Source of the DNA: Buddleja alternifolia
Taxonomy: Eukaryota > Streptophyta > Magnoliopsida > Lamiales > Scrophulariaceae
Length of the DNA: 64,000 nt
Direction of reading: 5' to 3'
Assembly: GCA_019426215.1 (NCBI GenBank)
Contig: CM033396.1
Coordinates: forward strand, 22,397,101 to 22,461,100
Shown: positions 45,101 through 55,775 of the stretch, piece by piece
Layout: every line of letters starts with the position of its first letter
Position numbering within the stretch: the stretch's first letter is position 1
Translations under genes and position numbers: made by a program
The notes under the pieces: model-generated
What the model saw: only the letters and a program-made list of their open reading frames with translations
Told to the model about the DNA's origin: nothing
Databases searched by the model: none

Positions 45101-46293
45101 GAAAGGTTTAATGCTTTTAAAATGTTGCTTAATGAGACGTTAGAGCAATTGGATATAAGATTTACTGCTCTTGTTACAGAGTTGACATGTTTAGGCATGA
45201 ATTTATAAAATCGAGAAATGGTGGTTAAGATTTTCCGAAGTCTTCCTAGTAGATTTTTGATGAAAACAATGGCTATGAGAGAATCAAACATTTTGGATCT
45301 TCTAACTTTAGAAGATGCTTTTTCAGAACTTAAAGCGTTTGAGTTTGAGTTAAATTCAGCGAGTGATGTAGTAAGCAGTCCGGTGATAGAGTCTGAAGCG
45401 CTAATAGCATCAATCAAGGGTAAAACGGGTAATAAGGAAAAAGTGTCGGATGTAAGTACGGAAGAGGAGTTAGCTTTGCTAAATAGGTTTAGAAAGTTTC
45501 TAAGATATGAAAAGAAAGGAAAAGGCCCTAAGCATCAAGGACAGAGTTCATATAAAGCGTCTCCTCCAGCACAACAACAGTTTCAAGCGCCTTAGTATTC
45601 TGCCCCTTCTCCCTCAGCACCTAATCAATACCAAACGTCTTCTCTGCAAAATCTCTCAGCGCTAGTGGTCTCAAAACCACAAACTGCAAGGTTAACAAAT
45701 GAACAAAAGATGAAAACTAATCTTTGTTGTAATTGAAAGAAACCAGGACACTACTAGGTAAATTGCCCTTATCCAAACGTATCCAAGCCCTCAAGGCAGG
45801 ATTACTTAGATAGAAACCAATTCAGGAGCACCTTCGTCAACAAGGTTTGCTAGCTGAATCAGAACCAGCGTTCGCACCTGAAGATTTGGAGTCTTGAGAA
45901 GAGAGCAGCGATGATGATGAGCCAGTGGATGATTCAGCGCCAATTCGTCTTATGGCGAGAGATGATGAAGCATCTTTTGACTCACTATCTGAGGTAAACA
46001 TTGAAATAGATTATCCTCTCTCTTATGAAGAATTACTTGACAAAGTAAAATAATATTATAAAAATTGTCAAGATGCCATCAAATTATATCAAAATCACTT
46101 CGATATCATATCAGCGCTCAAAGGTGATAACGTGATGCTCAAGACAGAGTTGCAAGTTTAGCAACAATGCATTGAGAAGAACCGATCACTTGAGAGTGAG
46201 ATAATTCAATCGAAAAGTGATCTTGATATAATAGTCAAGAGAGAAGCTGAGTTGATAGCTAGACTCGCTAAATCACAGTAGCTCATCTCATCA
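45101..46293 (+). pseudogene. gag: copia-0 gag, continuation with destroyed zinc knuckle
   Basis: It continues the gag cut at 943: NETLEQLDIRFTALVTEL, a TAA near 45208, then 125 open codons (45218-45595, RSLPSRFLMKTMAMRES to QQQFQAP). The knuckle region (45722-45770) has a stop in place of its second Cys and another after KPGHY. An acidic stretch follows in shifted frames. Confidence 0.88.
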
Positions 46294-46820
46294 TTGTCAA
46301 AAGTGTTAAGAAAGTTAGACAATGTGACTGAAGTAACAAGATTATTTGGTGAAAAGATCGGTTTGGGATGTAATAAATTCGGTAAACAACCAAATAAATC
46401 CAATGTTATGACAAACAACAAAGGAAAGGGTGTGTTCTTTGTTGAGAAAGGTTCAAAGAGTCAAACACCTATTGAACCAAGAGACAATGGTACGAGGCCA
46501 AATGAGAAAGCCAAAGCTGACTCAGGTAATGGAAAGACGAAAGTGAATGATTCACAAATAAAGGTTTATCCAAATGCTCAAAAGGCAAAGGAAAAACCTT
46601 ACCACTTTGAATCAAACGCTAAGCGTCAAGCACCAAAAGTGCACCCTAAGCCAGTGCCAAGGAAATACCAGTGTCCATATCCACAACGATCAAAGGTCAT
46701 ATTATCAATACTATGATGATTATGATTTTGATTACTATTATAATCGAGGATATTACTATTTATGCACCCAAAAAGCACACATAACACAAGGTGAAACCCA
46801 AAAAGGCTAATCCTCCCGCA
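46294..46820 (+). pseudogene. gag: copia-0 gag-protease linker
   Basis: 140 open codons (KLDNVTEVTRLFGEKIGLGCNKFG, FFVEKGSKSQ, then a basic stretch), then the Tyr/Asp-rich repeat in the next frame after a shift near 46695. It matches copia-A 41270-41872. Confidence 0.85.
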
Positions 46821-46933
46821 ATGAAGACTAAGCAAATATGGGTTCCTAAAGTTCTAATTCAGACTAACGCTACTAATGTGAAAGGACCCAAGTCACAATG
46901 ATTACCTAAAAGGAAATAGAACTTCCCTTTTGA

Positions 46934-47380
46934 ATGCAGGTACCTAGATCTAGAGTCGATACATCTGTTTGGTACATCGATAGTGGGTCTTCAAGGCACA
47001 TGAGGGGCTCCGAGGATCTTTTGATCAACTATCGAGCTACCAATGGTCCTCAAGTTGTATTTGGTGACAAATCCAAAGGTAAAACCAACGGTATAGGTAC
47101 TATACATAAGGGGAACATCATGATAAGTGATGTATATTATGTTGAGGGTCTTAAGCATAATCCTTTAAGCATAAGTCAATTTTGTGATAAAGGCTTCGAA
47201 GTCAAATTTTCAAGTGACTATTGCTATATTAATGACGCTAAGATTGGATCTACTAAATTGAAAGGAAAAAGAACAAATAATATTTATTTGGTAGAATGGG
47301 GTTCAACAATAGACAACCACCCTACATGCTTTGTAGCTAAAATGAATCTAAAACGGGTTAGTTATGGCATAGAAAAATGA
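46934..47380 (+). pseudogene. pol: copia-0 protease
   Basis: 148 open codons starting MQVPRSRVDTSVWYIDSGSS; DSGSS is the aspartic protease motif and looks intact. It runs through GIGTIHKGNIMISDVYYV to the start of the gag-pre-integrase region, where the frame shifts at about 47370. Confidence 0.9.
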
Positions 47381-48290
47381 ATCACCTCAACTTTAAAACA
47401 ATCTCTCAACTTACAACGGTAAATCTTGTAGAGGGATTGCCTAAAGGACCCTTTCATAAGGATTGCCTTTGTGACGCTTGTCAAAAGGGCAAACAAGTTA
47501 AATCATCTTTCAAGAGAAATCCTTGTCTATCTACCTCTAGAATACTTGAACTATTTCACATGGATCTGTTTGGACCCGTTCCAACGATCAGTGTGAGCGG
47601 TAAAAGTATACTTTGGTGATAGTAGATGATTTCTTTCGATTTACTTGGGTGGAATTTCTTTCATCCAAAGATGAAACATGTGACAAGCTCACAGCGCTTA
47701 GTCAGCTACTTCAAACTTTAAAAAATCTTAAGGTTGCAAGAATAAGGAGCTATCACGGTACTGAGTTTACTGACAAGGTTGTCGAGAAGTTTTGTGCAGA
47801 GAATGGAATACATCATGAGTATTCAGCTCCTAGAACTCCTTAACAGAATGGTGTTGCTGAGCACTAGAACAGAACGCTTAAGGAAGCCGCTAGGATGATG
47901 TTAGCAGAGTCCAAGCTTGCTCTTAGGTTTTGGGCCGAAGTGATCAACACTGCATGTTACACTCAAAACTGTTGCATGATCAACAAATAGCATGAGAAAA
48001 CTCCATATGAGCTATGGAAGGGACGTAAGCTAAATGTTTCATATTTTCATGTCTTTGGTTCAAAATGCTTTATTCATAATAATGGATCCCAAAGCCTAAA
48101 GACATTTGATCCTAAAGCGGATGAGGGAATCTTTCTAGGCTATGCCAAAAATGGAAAGAATTTTTGCATCCCCAATAAAATCAAATCGAAGGTTGAAGAA
48201 TCCATTTATGTTGTTTTTGATGATGCTGACCAAGAACTGAGTAAGGTTAACGCTAATGATGTAGAAGTTGAAGATTTGTGTCATTAAGCG
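47377..48290 (+). pseudogene. pol: copia-0 integrase, catalytic Asp lost
   Basis: The zinc domain (MNHLNFK and CDACQKGKQ) and LFHMDLFGP (first Asp) lie in 47377-47619; IVDDFFRFTWVEF follows in a new frame. The second catalytic Asp is replaced: RIRSYHGTEF where copia-A and copia-B have RIRSD. The Glu remains in NGVAEH, flanked by TAA and TAG codons. The C-terminal block ADEGIFLGYAKNGK is near 48118-48160. Confidence 0.9.
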
Positions 48291-49319
48291 TCAAAGATCA
48301 CCATTGATGATGAATGTGATGACGATGATGAGATCTTAGTGCCCCTTCCTAAGTTTACTCGTGAGGTTATTAAGGAGAATAATGTAAGAATTGCTGATGA
48401 TCATGAAGGGAATGATCATCAAGAGCAAAATAGAATATGTGAATTAGAAGAGCCTATGCAAAGTAACCAAGCGCCTGTTCAACCTCTTCACCCGTTCCAT
48501 CCAGAAAGACTATGGCTATGTGATCATCCACCATATCAAAATATTGGAGGTGTAGGAGCGCCTGTAAGGACTAGGGCCGCTACATTCAATGAGGCCATGT
48601 TCGCAAGCTTCTTATCTCTACTGGTACCTAAGAAAGTGGATGAAGTGCTAAGTGATCCTAGTTGGATTGAGGCCATGCAAGAAGAGCTTAATCAGTTTGA
48701 GTATAGTATGGTTTGGGCAATAGTACCAAGACCAACTCACCACGGAGTTATTAGGTCTAGATGGGTTTATAGAAACAAGATGGATGAGAATGGTATTGTT
48801 ATAAAGAACAAAGCCAGACTTGTTGCTCAATGATATTTCCAAGAAGAGGACATTGATTTTGAAGAGACATATGCTTCTGTAGCCCTTCTTGAAGCAATTC
48901 GCATGTTTCTAGTGTACGCAGTGTTCAAGAAATTCACGGTATATCAAATAGACGTGAAGAGTGCCTTCCTGAATGCTAAACTCCAAGAAGAAGTCTATGT
49001 GGAGCAAGCACCAGGATTCATCAACAACCATGGTAAGAGTATGGTCTACAAGCTAGATAAAGCATTTTATGGCCTAAAGCAAGCACCTCGAGCATGGTAT
49101 GACAATCCCTCTATTTTCTTTATTGGTAAAGGCTTTTCAAAAGGTAGCGTGGATACAACGTTATTTAAAATTACCAATGATGAAGATATTCTCTTAGTCC
49201 AAATATATGTTAATGATATTATATTCAGATCTACTAATAAGTGTCTATGTGAGAAATTTTCGAGAATAATGCAAGATCAATTTGAAATGAGCATGATGGG
49301 TGAATTAACCTTCTACTGA
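48291..49319 (+). pseudogene. pol: copia-0 linker and reverse transcriptase, active site mutated
   Basis: Acidic linker, then RT from [17 protein letters not shown] to ARLVAQ, where TGA at 48831-48833 stops the frame; it reopens at 48903 with [12 protein letters not shown] (Asp17 of that piece). The catalytic YVDD reads YVND (residues 102-105 of the piece), so the metal-binding Asp is lost. It ends at a stop after [10 protein letters not shown]. Confidence 0.92.
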
Positions 49320-50132
49320 GGATTACAAGTTAAACAACTCCCTAATGGCATATTTATTAACCAAACAAAATATACTCGAGACATGATTTAGAAATTTTCA
49401 TGGAAAATGCATCCTTTTCGAAAATTCCAATGAGCCAAACACTTAAGCTAGATAAAGATGAAAGTGGGAAGAAGGTTGATATCACTAATTATAGAGGTAT
49501 TATTGGATCACTTCTTTATCTTACCGCTAGTAGACCTGATATTATGTTTTCACTATGCATGTGTGCACGGTTTGAAGCCGATCCTAGAGAGTCACACTTA
49601 ATTGCTGGTAAGAGAATCATTAAATACCTGAAAGGCACACAAAATATGGGCTTGTGGTATCCAAGGAACTCTCCTTTTGAACTAATTGGTTACTCAGATG
49701 CAGATTTTGCAGTATGCATAATAAATCGTAAAAGTACTAGTGGTACATGTCAATTTCTAGGTGATAGATTGATTTCATGGCATAGTAAGAAACAACAATC
49801 CATAGAGACTTCTACAACCAAAGCCGAGTATGTTGCCGCTGGAAGCTGTTATGCACAAATCCTTTGGATGAGGCAACAACTTAGAGATTATGGAATAATC
49901 TTAGGCAACAACCTAAGCGCTTTAGCTATGACCTAAAACCCAATCCTTCATTCTAGAACTAAACACATTGACATTCGCTATCATTTCTTACGTGACCATG
50001 TTCAAAAGAAAGATATCTCCATGCACTTTATTGGTACAGAAAAATAATTGGCAGATATCTTCACTAAAGCACTTAACGAACAACGCATTCTCACTTTAAG
50101 AAGTGGACTAGGTATGATTTATTTAAATGCTT
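49320..50132 (+). pseudogene. pol: copia-0 RT connection and RNase H
   Basis: 178 open codons (49400-49936): DITNYRGIIGSLLYLTASRPDI, SDADFAVC (Asp), TKAEYVAAG (Glu). The CDNQ segment is shortened to GNNLSALAMT and followed by TAA. HIDIRYHFLRDHV and ADIFTKALNEQR follow, ending at a natural stop near 50132. Confidence 0.9.
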
Positions 50133-50940
50133 GATCATTCGAAACATCATACTTTATAGGCATAAAACTTAGGGGGAATATGCCTTATTTTATGTTTAAA
50201 TGCTTCAAAGAAAATACTAATGAGTTGTTAATTTTAGGGGAAACCTTAAAAGGGACAACTTTATTAGAAAAGTGAAATTGACCAAAATTGTTTTCCTTTG
50301 CATTGGTCATAAACACTTATATTTATGCAATAAAATTGTTTAGACGCTTTTAACTTTTTCAGCGTTTGAACATTCTCTTGAAAGGAACTAAACGCTTAAC
50401 CAATTTTCAGTTACCTTTTAGTATAATGAATTTCAAAAAGAGCGTTCCACCTAACGCTAAACAGAGATAGTGGATAAGTCAAAGCAATTAATGCTGACAT
50501 GTCATTCACCACCTCTGATCAAGAAAACCAAAGGGTACTCATCACTTTTCAAAACGACGGTTTAGTAAATGTACTCGCGTGTATACACTACCCTGTATTT
50601 CGGGCGCGTACAGCTCACGCTGAATATTTCAAAAACCTGAATTTCAAAAAGTAACTGCAAAATTAACCGTGGACGCCATATTTTATATTTTATCTTTACC
50701 AAATGCAGTTTCCATATTTATCGCCCATTTTCCCACCCATCATTATGGAATTTACGGAACAAATTTAATTTTTTTTTTAAATGTGGCCATATCACAATTG
50801 ACCAGTTATTTTCTTTTCTCTATAAATTCAAGAGATTGCAGAAACTTTCATTTTTATCACTTTCATACTCTCTAAAAGCTCTCTGCAATTTATACTTTCT
50901 TCCAAAGATAATTGCATCAAATTCCTGAACTTTCTGAAAA
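50133..50940 (+). promoter_or_regulatory. Spacer between pol and 3' ORF of copia-0, with TATA-like box
   Basis: About 0.8 kb without a conserved ORF. CTCTATAAATTCAAGAG (TATAAATTC at 50821-50829) lies 120 nt before the ATG at 50941, with a C/T-rich leader between. It corresponds to the spacers of copia-A and copia-B. Confidence 0.55.
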
Positions 50941-51650
50941 ATGGTCCCACGTAAATCTTCAAAATCTGCTGCTGCTCCTTCTTCACAAAAATCCAAGGAT
51001 GAAGTTCATGTTAATCCTGGTTTTTTGGTTGATTGGGATTATCTTCAGTCTCAACAACACTTCCCTATTCGCAGTATTCTCCTTTCTTTTGAAGAACAAA
51101 CTTTGAAGCCTCTCATGACCATTCATTATCAGTTTCACTCAGTGGCTCTCAAAGAATTCTATGAGAATGCCCAGGTTTCTGATGATGGTCTTTCTATCAC
51201 ATACCTGTCCCATGAATTTCCAGACAAAGCTTTCATCCTCTCTTCAAATCTCATTGCCGACTTTTTTCGACTTCTAAATGAAGGGATCTTGCCTTCTGAT
51301 TTCGGTGTCGGAGATTTTTCTGTTGTTTGGGAACTTATGAGATGGAAGGCAGACTCCTCCTACTCGTACAACTTCAAGAAGAAGGAGTTGAATACTAAAT
51401 ACCAGATCATGGCGGATATCTGCGCTAAGGTCCTTGAGTGCAGAGCCCGATTCGTTTGACAAAATCAGTCATCTGCAGTTTCTGATGATGGTTGCCATAG
51501 AAAAGAACTATCAAATTAATTGGCCATGGTTTATTTGAAAGGAAAGCATCCATGTTAGGGAAGAAGCCTCCCGCTAAACCCTATGGTTTGCTTTTAAGTT
51601 ACGTTTTATATCACAGCGGTCAAGTTCCAAGCGTTCGAACTACCGTTCCA
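50941..51650 (+). pseudogene. copia-0 3' ORF, N-terminal domain
   Basis: 172 open codons from the ATG at 50941 (MVPRKSSKSAAAPSSQKS), with FLVDWDYL, FILSSNLIADFFRLLNEG and ADICAKVLECRA as in copia-A and copia-B. One base is lost just after ECRA (about 51452). The conserved continuation (QINWPWF.., KPYGLLLSYVLY) runs in the next frame to about 51620. Confidence 0.85.
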
Positions 51651-52435
51651 AAAGAAAGTTTTTGGGTAAAAAGATGATTTCTACTCTTCTTAACCCTCCT
51701 ATGGTTGGTGGCGCTGCGTTGCCAAAGGAAGAACGCGCTCAACGCCAGGAAGAGAAGCTGAGCAAGAAGCAAGAAGAGGCAGCGCTTTAAAGAATTTTTG
51801 CAGCTGAGTTTAAAGAAGATCCTTCGCCCGTGCATTTCCAGAAGAAAGTTAAGGAAAAACAGCAAACAGAAGCTCTTAAGCGATAGAAAATAGCTGGATC
51901 TATGACAACTGCTACTGAGGTAATTTACGTTACCAGTGCTCGTGAAAATTCTGTTTCTTTAACAAACGAAAAGATTTGCACTCCAACGGCTAGAAAATTA
52001 TCTGACCCTCATGGTATCCCGCAATCAAGCGCTCCTGTAGAGCCAAGTGCAGAATCTTCCCATGCACCAGACGCTCATCAAGAACTATCAGCCGCTGAAG
52101 CTGATGTGCAAAAGGAGCCTGAGGGTAGTGAACCACAAGTTTATCGTCTGGAGCGAATTGCCGAGTCTAGCGCTCAGGGTAAGAAATTTCTTCTACCAAG
52201 GCCTTCTCTTGATTTTCTACCCTCTATAGAAAATTTAGTTCTTAAGGTTTGTTTTGCTCTTTCAGCTCCTTTAGAAGTCGATACTGAAGCAGACGCTGCT
52301 GCCAGTGTTCCCGAGAGTATGCCAGTGGAGTTTGATGTTGACCTTTCCACTGTTGTAGCAATCGCTCAAGAAGTTGCTACAGCCACTGATGATGATCTCC
52401 CATACACTGTGGGTGGATCAGCCGCTAGGCATTAG
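51651..52435 (+). pseudogene. copia-0 3' ORF, low-complexity middle
   Basis: LNPPMVGGAALPKEERAQR (shared with copia-B LFNPPKVGGAAKRL), a Lys/Glu-rich stretch with stops, then an open 177-codon Ser/Ala/Glu/Pro-rich linker (51902-52435) ending in VEFDVDLSTVVAIAQEVA, which aligns with copia-A and copia-B. Confidence 0.8.
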
Positions 52436-53720
52436 GTGGTGCTAGATAGATATAGACCACGCGCCTCTCGCTCCTCCAACTTTATTCAATGAAGACTTTG
52501 TTCCGCATGAGGATTATGAAGAAATCTGTGTACATGCCGAACATTGTATTCAAGAAGTCAATGACTATGATACCTGGTTTTCTCGGTTTATGTTCAATCA
52601 AGAATTGACAGACGCTTAGAAGGAAGAGCTTTTCCGAATTGCCTCCGAGGATCCAGCGCCTTCCCCAAAAATGTCAAAAAAGACCAAAATGTCTTAGTCG
52701 TCTAAGTCCAAGTCTTCTTCAAGTACTGCAGAAGAGGAAGAAGTCCCTAAAAGGACTTTAGCTAATATTCTTGCTTATATTGCCGCTTCCAAGCCAAAGA
52801 AAAAGAAAGTTCCTAAGCTAGTTCAAAGGACTTTGGCCGAGATTGATTCTGCATACTTCAGGGCTCATCTGCATAGTGAGCCAGAGGCTAGGCCACTAAG
52901 GAATGAGACGCCTAATTTCTATGATAATTATTCTCCAATTTCTCTGAGTCCAAGTGAGCAGACGCTTACTAAGCTTGGCTATTCTCATTATCATGAGAGA
53001 GTCGCTCACTACTCCAACCTTGAGACTGCTCAGCCTCTCCATCTGTGGAAAGCCAAAGGAATCGCCATTCCTGATAAGCTAGCAGACTTGAAGTAGATGA
53101 TTTCTCGTGAAGCGCAGCTTTACTTTAAACTAGTTTGACATGGAGATTACAGCGCAAATCTCCAGCGTTTCCTTTCCTTGAAGAGCATTCAGGATCGCGG
53201 TATAAGAGCTATCTTAGCTGCCGGATCTGAGTGACTACTTAAGGATGCATAATGGGTTGAAGCTTATGCCTCCAAGCGATATGTAGTTGAAGAAATGGTT
53301 GCCAACCCAGTGTTTTTCAATTAAGAAATTCATGATAAGGGCAAACAGTTTGTCCGTTATTATCTTGATTCCAGGATTCAGCGACTCGGACCAGTTCCTT
53401 CTTTGCCAAGTGTTTAGCGTCTGGTTTAGGAATCTCTTCGCCAAGCGCTTGCTGAGTTCAGTTAATCTAACCTTGTTCCAGATGATAGCAGTGCTCCGAG
53501 TGGCGAGTCTTCAAGCGCAAGTGTGGAAGTCGACAATGAACGGCACTATGAGTTTCTTTTTAATCACATGAAACTCAGAGACGCTGTGAAAGTCTTCGAC
53601 CACATCTTTACAAAAAATGTTGCAACAGCAACTGGGGCGAGCGTCAATGAGTTCTCCGGATTTATCTTTCTGGCTAGATATATGCATTAAGAAAATGTAG
53701 TCCATGTAGTGAAAGGTGGA
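52436..53720 (+). pseudogene. copia-0 3' ORF, conserved middle, truncated
   Basis: Many stops. Matching pieces include FNQELTDA, LTKLGYSHYHERV...PLHLWKAKG (52833-53096), LDSRIQRLGPVPSLPSV (53360-53410) and FDHIFTKNVATATGASVNEFSGF (about 53595-53670). Similarity to copia-B ends near 53700, so the coiled-coil part, PPT and 3' LTR are missing. Confidence 0.78.
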
Positions 53721-54127
53721 AGACAAGAAGAGTTATTAGAAAAAATATCTATGAAAGATAATCTTCTATAATTAATCTTCAAGAAGAAGTTCTAAGGAAG
53801 AAAGTCTTCAAAAAGCACAAGAGAAGTTAGAAAAAAACTATAGAGAGGAAGTACTAAGCTCAAAGCTTTCTTTCCTTTAAGTTTTCATCAAGAATGAAAA
53901 AAGAGCACAAACACCCACTAATTATAGCCTCCAAATTCGGCCATATGGTGTTAGAGAGAGGAGAAGACTTACTTCTCCTCATTTTGGCAACTCTCATTTA
54001 CCACCCCATGTGTAAGAAAAGTAGTTTCCATTTTCTTCTTCTTTCCAAAAACACCACTATCAACTTTGACTAGCTTTGAATTTGAATCTTGTGACTTCAT
54101 TTAATTAAGTCCAACTTAATTAAAATG
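53721..54127. other. Unassigned AT-rich stretch left of copia-D
   Basis: About 400 bases with no recognisable ORF or similarity to other parts of the window. It ends AATTAAGTCCAACTTAATTAAAATG next to the copia-D LTR. It may be a remnant of another element or the original target DNA of copia-D. Confidence 0.5.
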
Positions 54128-55661
54128 TGTTAGGAATCTCATGTTAGATGTTTTGATGATGACAAGATAGAATTTCATTTTAGACCCCAAATATAATGTA
54201 AGTTTATGTCTTCATAGATCAAGTGTATAAGTGTTCGAAAGTTTGTAATTTTGATTAGACTTGTAATTTTTATCTTTATAGATTTTAAACTAAGTATTAG
54301 ATACCGAATCGCTAATAGAATTCTAGGTTAGTCTATTAGAGAAGAAGTCGAAGATCAGCGTCTGAAGTCAAATGGAGATGAAGATTTCTTCTTAGCGTGT
54401 GTCAAACGCTAAAAGACTATTTCAGGATTTATGGATCAAGCGCTCATAGCACTTTAGTGATCAGCATCAGATTCACCTGAAGTAATTCCTCAAGTCATAA
54501 AGGACTTAAATGCAATCATTAAACGACATTTATTTTCAACAGGAAATAAATTCTCAATATTGGAAATAAATTCAAATGCATTAAATGTCTGATAAGTGCA
54601 TTAAATGTGATAAGCTATTATGACTTGTGGACAAGACACCTTTTTGACTAGACTGTCAGAATTTCAGAGTTTATAGTTGCTCCCGTCCAATCGGAACCAG
54701 TAGGATTTCAGGAATGTCAGAGAAAAGGTAGAATCATGCGCCGCATGAAAGGCACGCTCCTACATGTGTCCAACGGACATAATCCCAAGAATTGCCTATA
54801 AATACCTTACCTCTAACAAACCCTAAAAGATAGATATACGTACATGCACAAGAAAACTTTGCTGAAATTCTCTTTCAAAGAAAAAGCTTAGAAACTCCAT
54901 AGCCAAAATTCTGCAAGCTTTTTACGTACATTCCATACAGTCACAAATATCTCAAACATCTTCCAAAGAAGAAACCTAAACTCCTACTGAGATATTCCAA
55001 GTTGTTTGATCTTTCCAAAAACAAACAAAACCTGTGTGACAAAACTCTCAACCTTTCATCTGTGTGAGAAAGTTGTTGAAACCCCTTACAGGCAGTATTT
55101 CTGAGTGAGAGAAGCTTGTAGAAGAAGATCTCTATTGGTGCTAAAATCTGTGCGATCAAGGAGCCCGAGATCATTTTCACCTATTTACTACCTTGTAGAA
55201 GATTCTGTGTGATTCTTTGATAATCATCTTAGTAAATTCCCTCCAAGTGAAAAAGGAGAAGAAGGACGTAGCTGGGATTACATCACCAAGTGAACCTTAT
55301 ATATCTTCTGTCATTTACTTTCATTATTGTCTTGTTTTACATTATATTATTTATTTTGAAAAAGAAAAGCTAATCTGCTAAGCGACTATTTTATTAAAAC
55401 AAACTCAAAAGCTTTAAAATCATTTCCGCTGTGCTAACCCTGATTAAGCGATTCAAGCTTTACCCTACTTTGGTAAATTGCTAAAATCACTAACTCTAAG
55501 TTATCTTTACTGAAGCGCCTGACCCAAGCGCTTAGCTTCCTAAGCGTTCTAATCTTTAAAAGTGATACGAAACTTTTGAAGTCAAAAAAGACTTTAGGGT
55601 CTATTCAACCTCCCCCCCCCCCCTCCTTCTAGACCCTTTCGTATGCCACTTGTGACCACCA
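54128..55661 (+). repeat. copia-D 5' LTR
   Basis: It starts TGTTAGGAATCTCATG and ends TGTGACCACCA before the PBS, about 1.5 kb. TATAAATA lies at 54797-54804 and a C-run near 55610-55623. Confidence 0.92.
54797..54804 (+). promoter_or_regulatory. TATA box in copia-D LTR
   Basis: CCTATAAATACC, aligned with TATA boxes of the other copia LTRs. Confidence 0.65.
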
Positions 55662-55663
55662 AG

Positions 55664-55679
55664 TGGTATCGGAGCGGTT
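55664..55679 (+). other. copia-D primer-binding site
   Basis: TGGTATCGGAGCGGTT, one change from the tRNA-Met consensus. Confidence 0.88.
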
Positions 55680-55775
55680 GAAGTAGAAACTTATGTGTTT
55701 TCGAGCGTAACTGCTTGTTTAGATCCATTTTTCTAAACTTAGTCGCTTTAAAATGTTCTCTTAAAACATCTCATT

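Larger units (their letters stand above)
1..53720 (+). mobile_element. copia-0: oldest Sirevirus-like Ty1/copia element, split by nested insertions
   Basis: The 5' LTR end, PBS and start of gag lie at 1-948; the rest of gag, protease, integrase, RT-RNaseH and the 3' ORF resume at 45101 and fade out near 53720. The two gag parts become neighbours once the minus-strand element between them and one CCAAG duplication are removed. No 3' LTR is found after the 3' ORF, so the right end is truncated. The right boundary is estimated from loss of similarity to the other 3' ORFs. Confidence 0.85.

Noticed and set aside
53721..54127. 3' LTR of copia-0
   Set aside because: No TGTTAGG start, PPT or LTR blocks are present; the stretch shares nothing recognisable with the LTR at 1-453.
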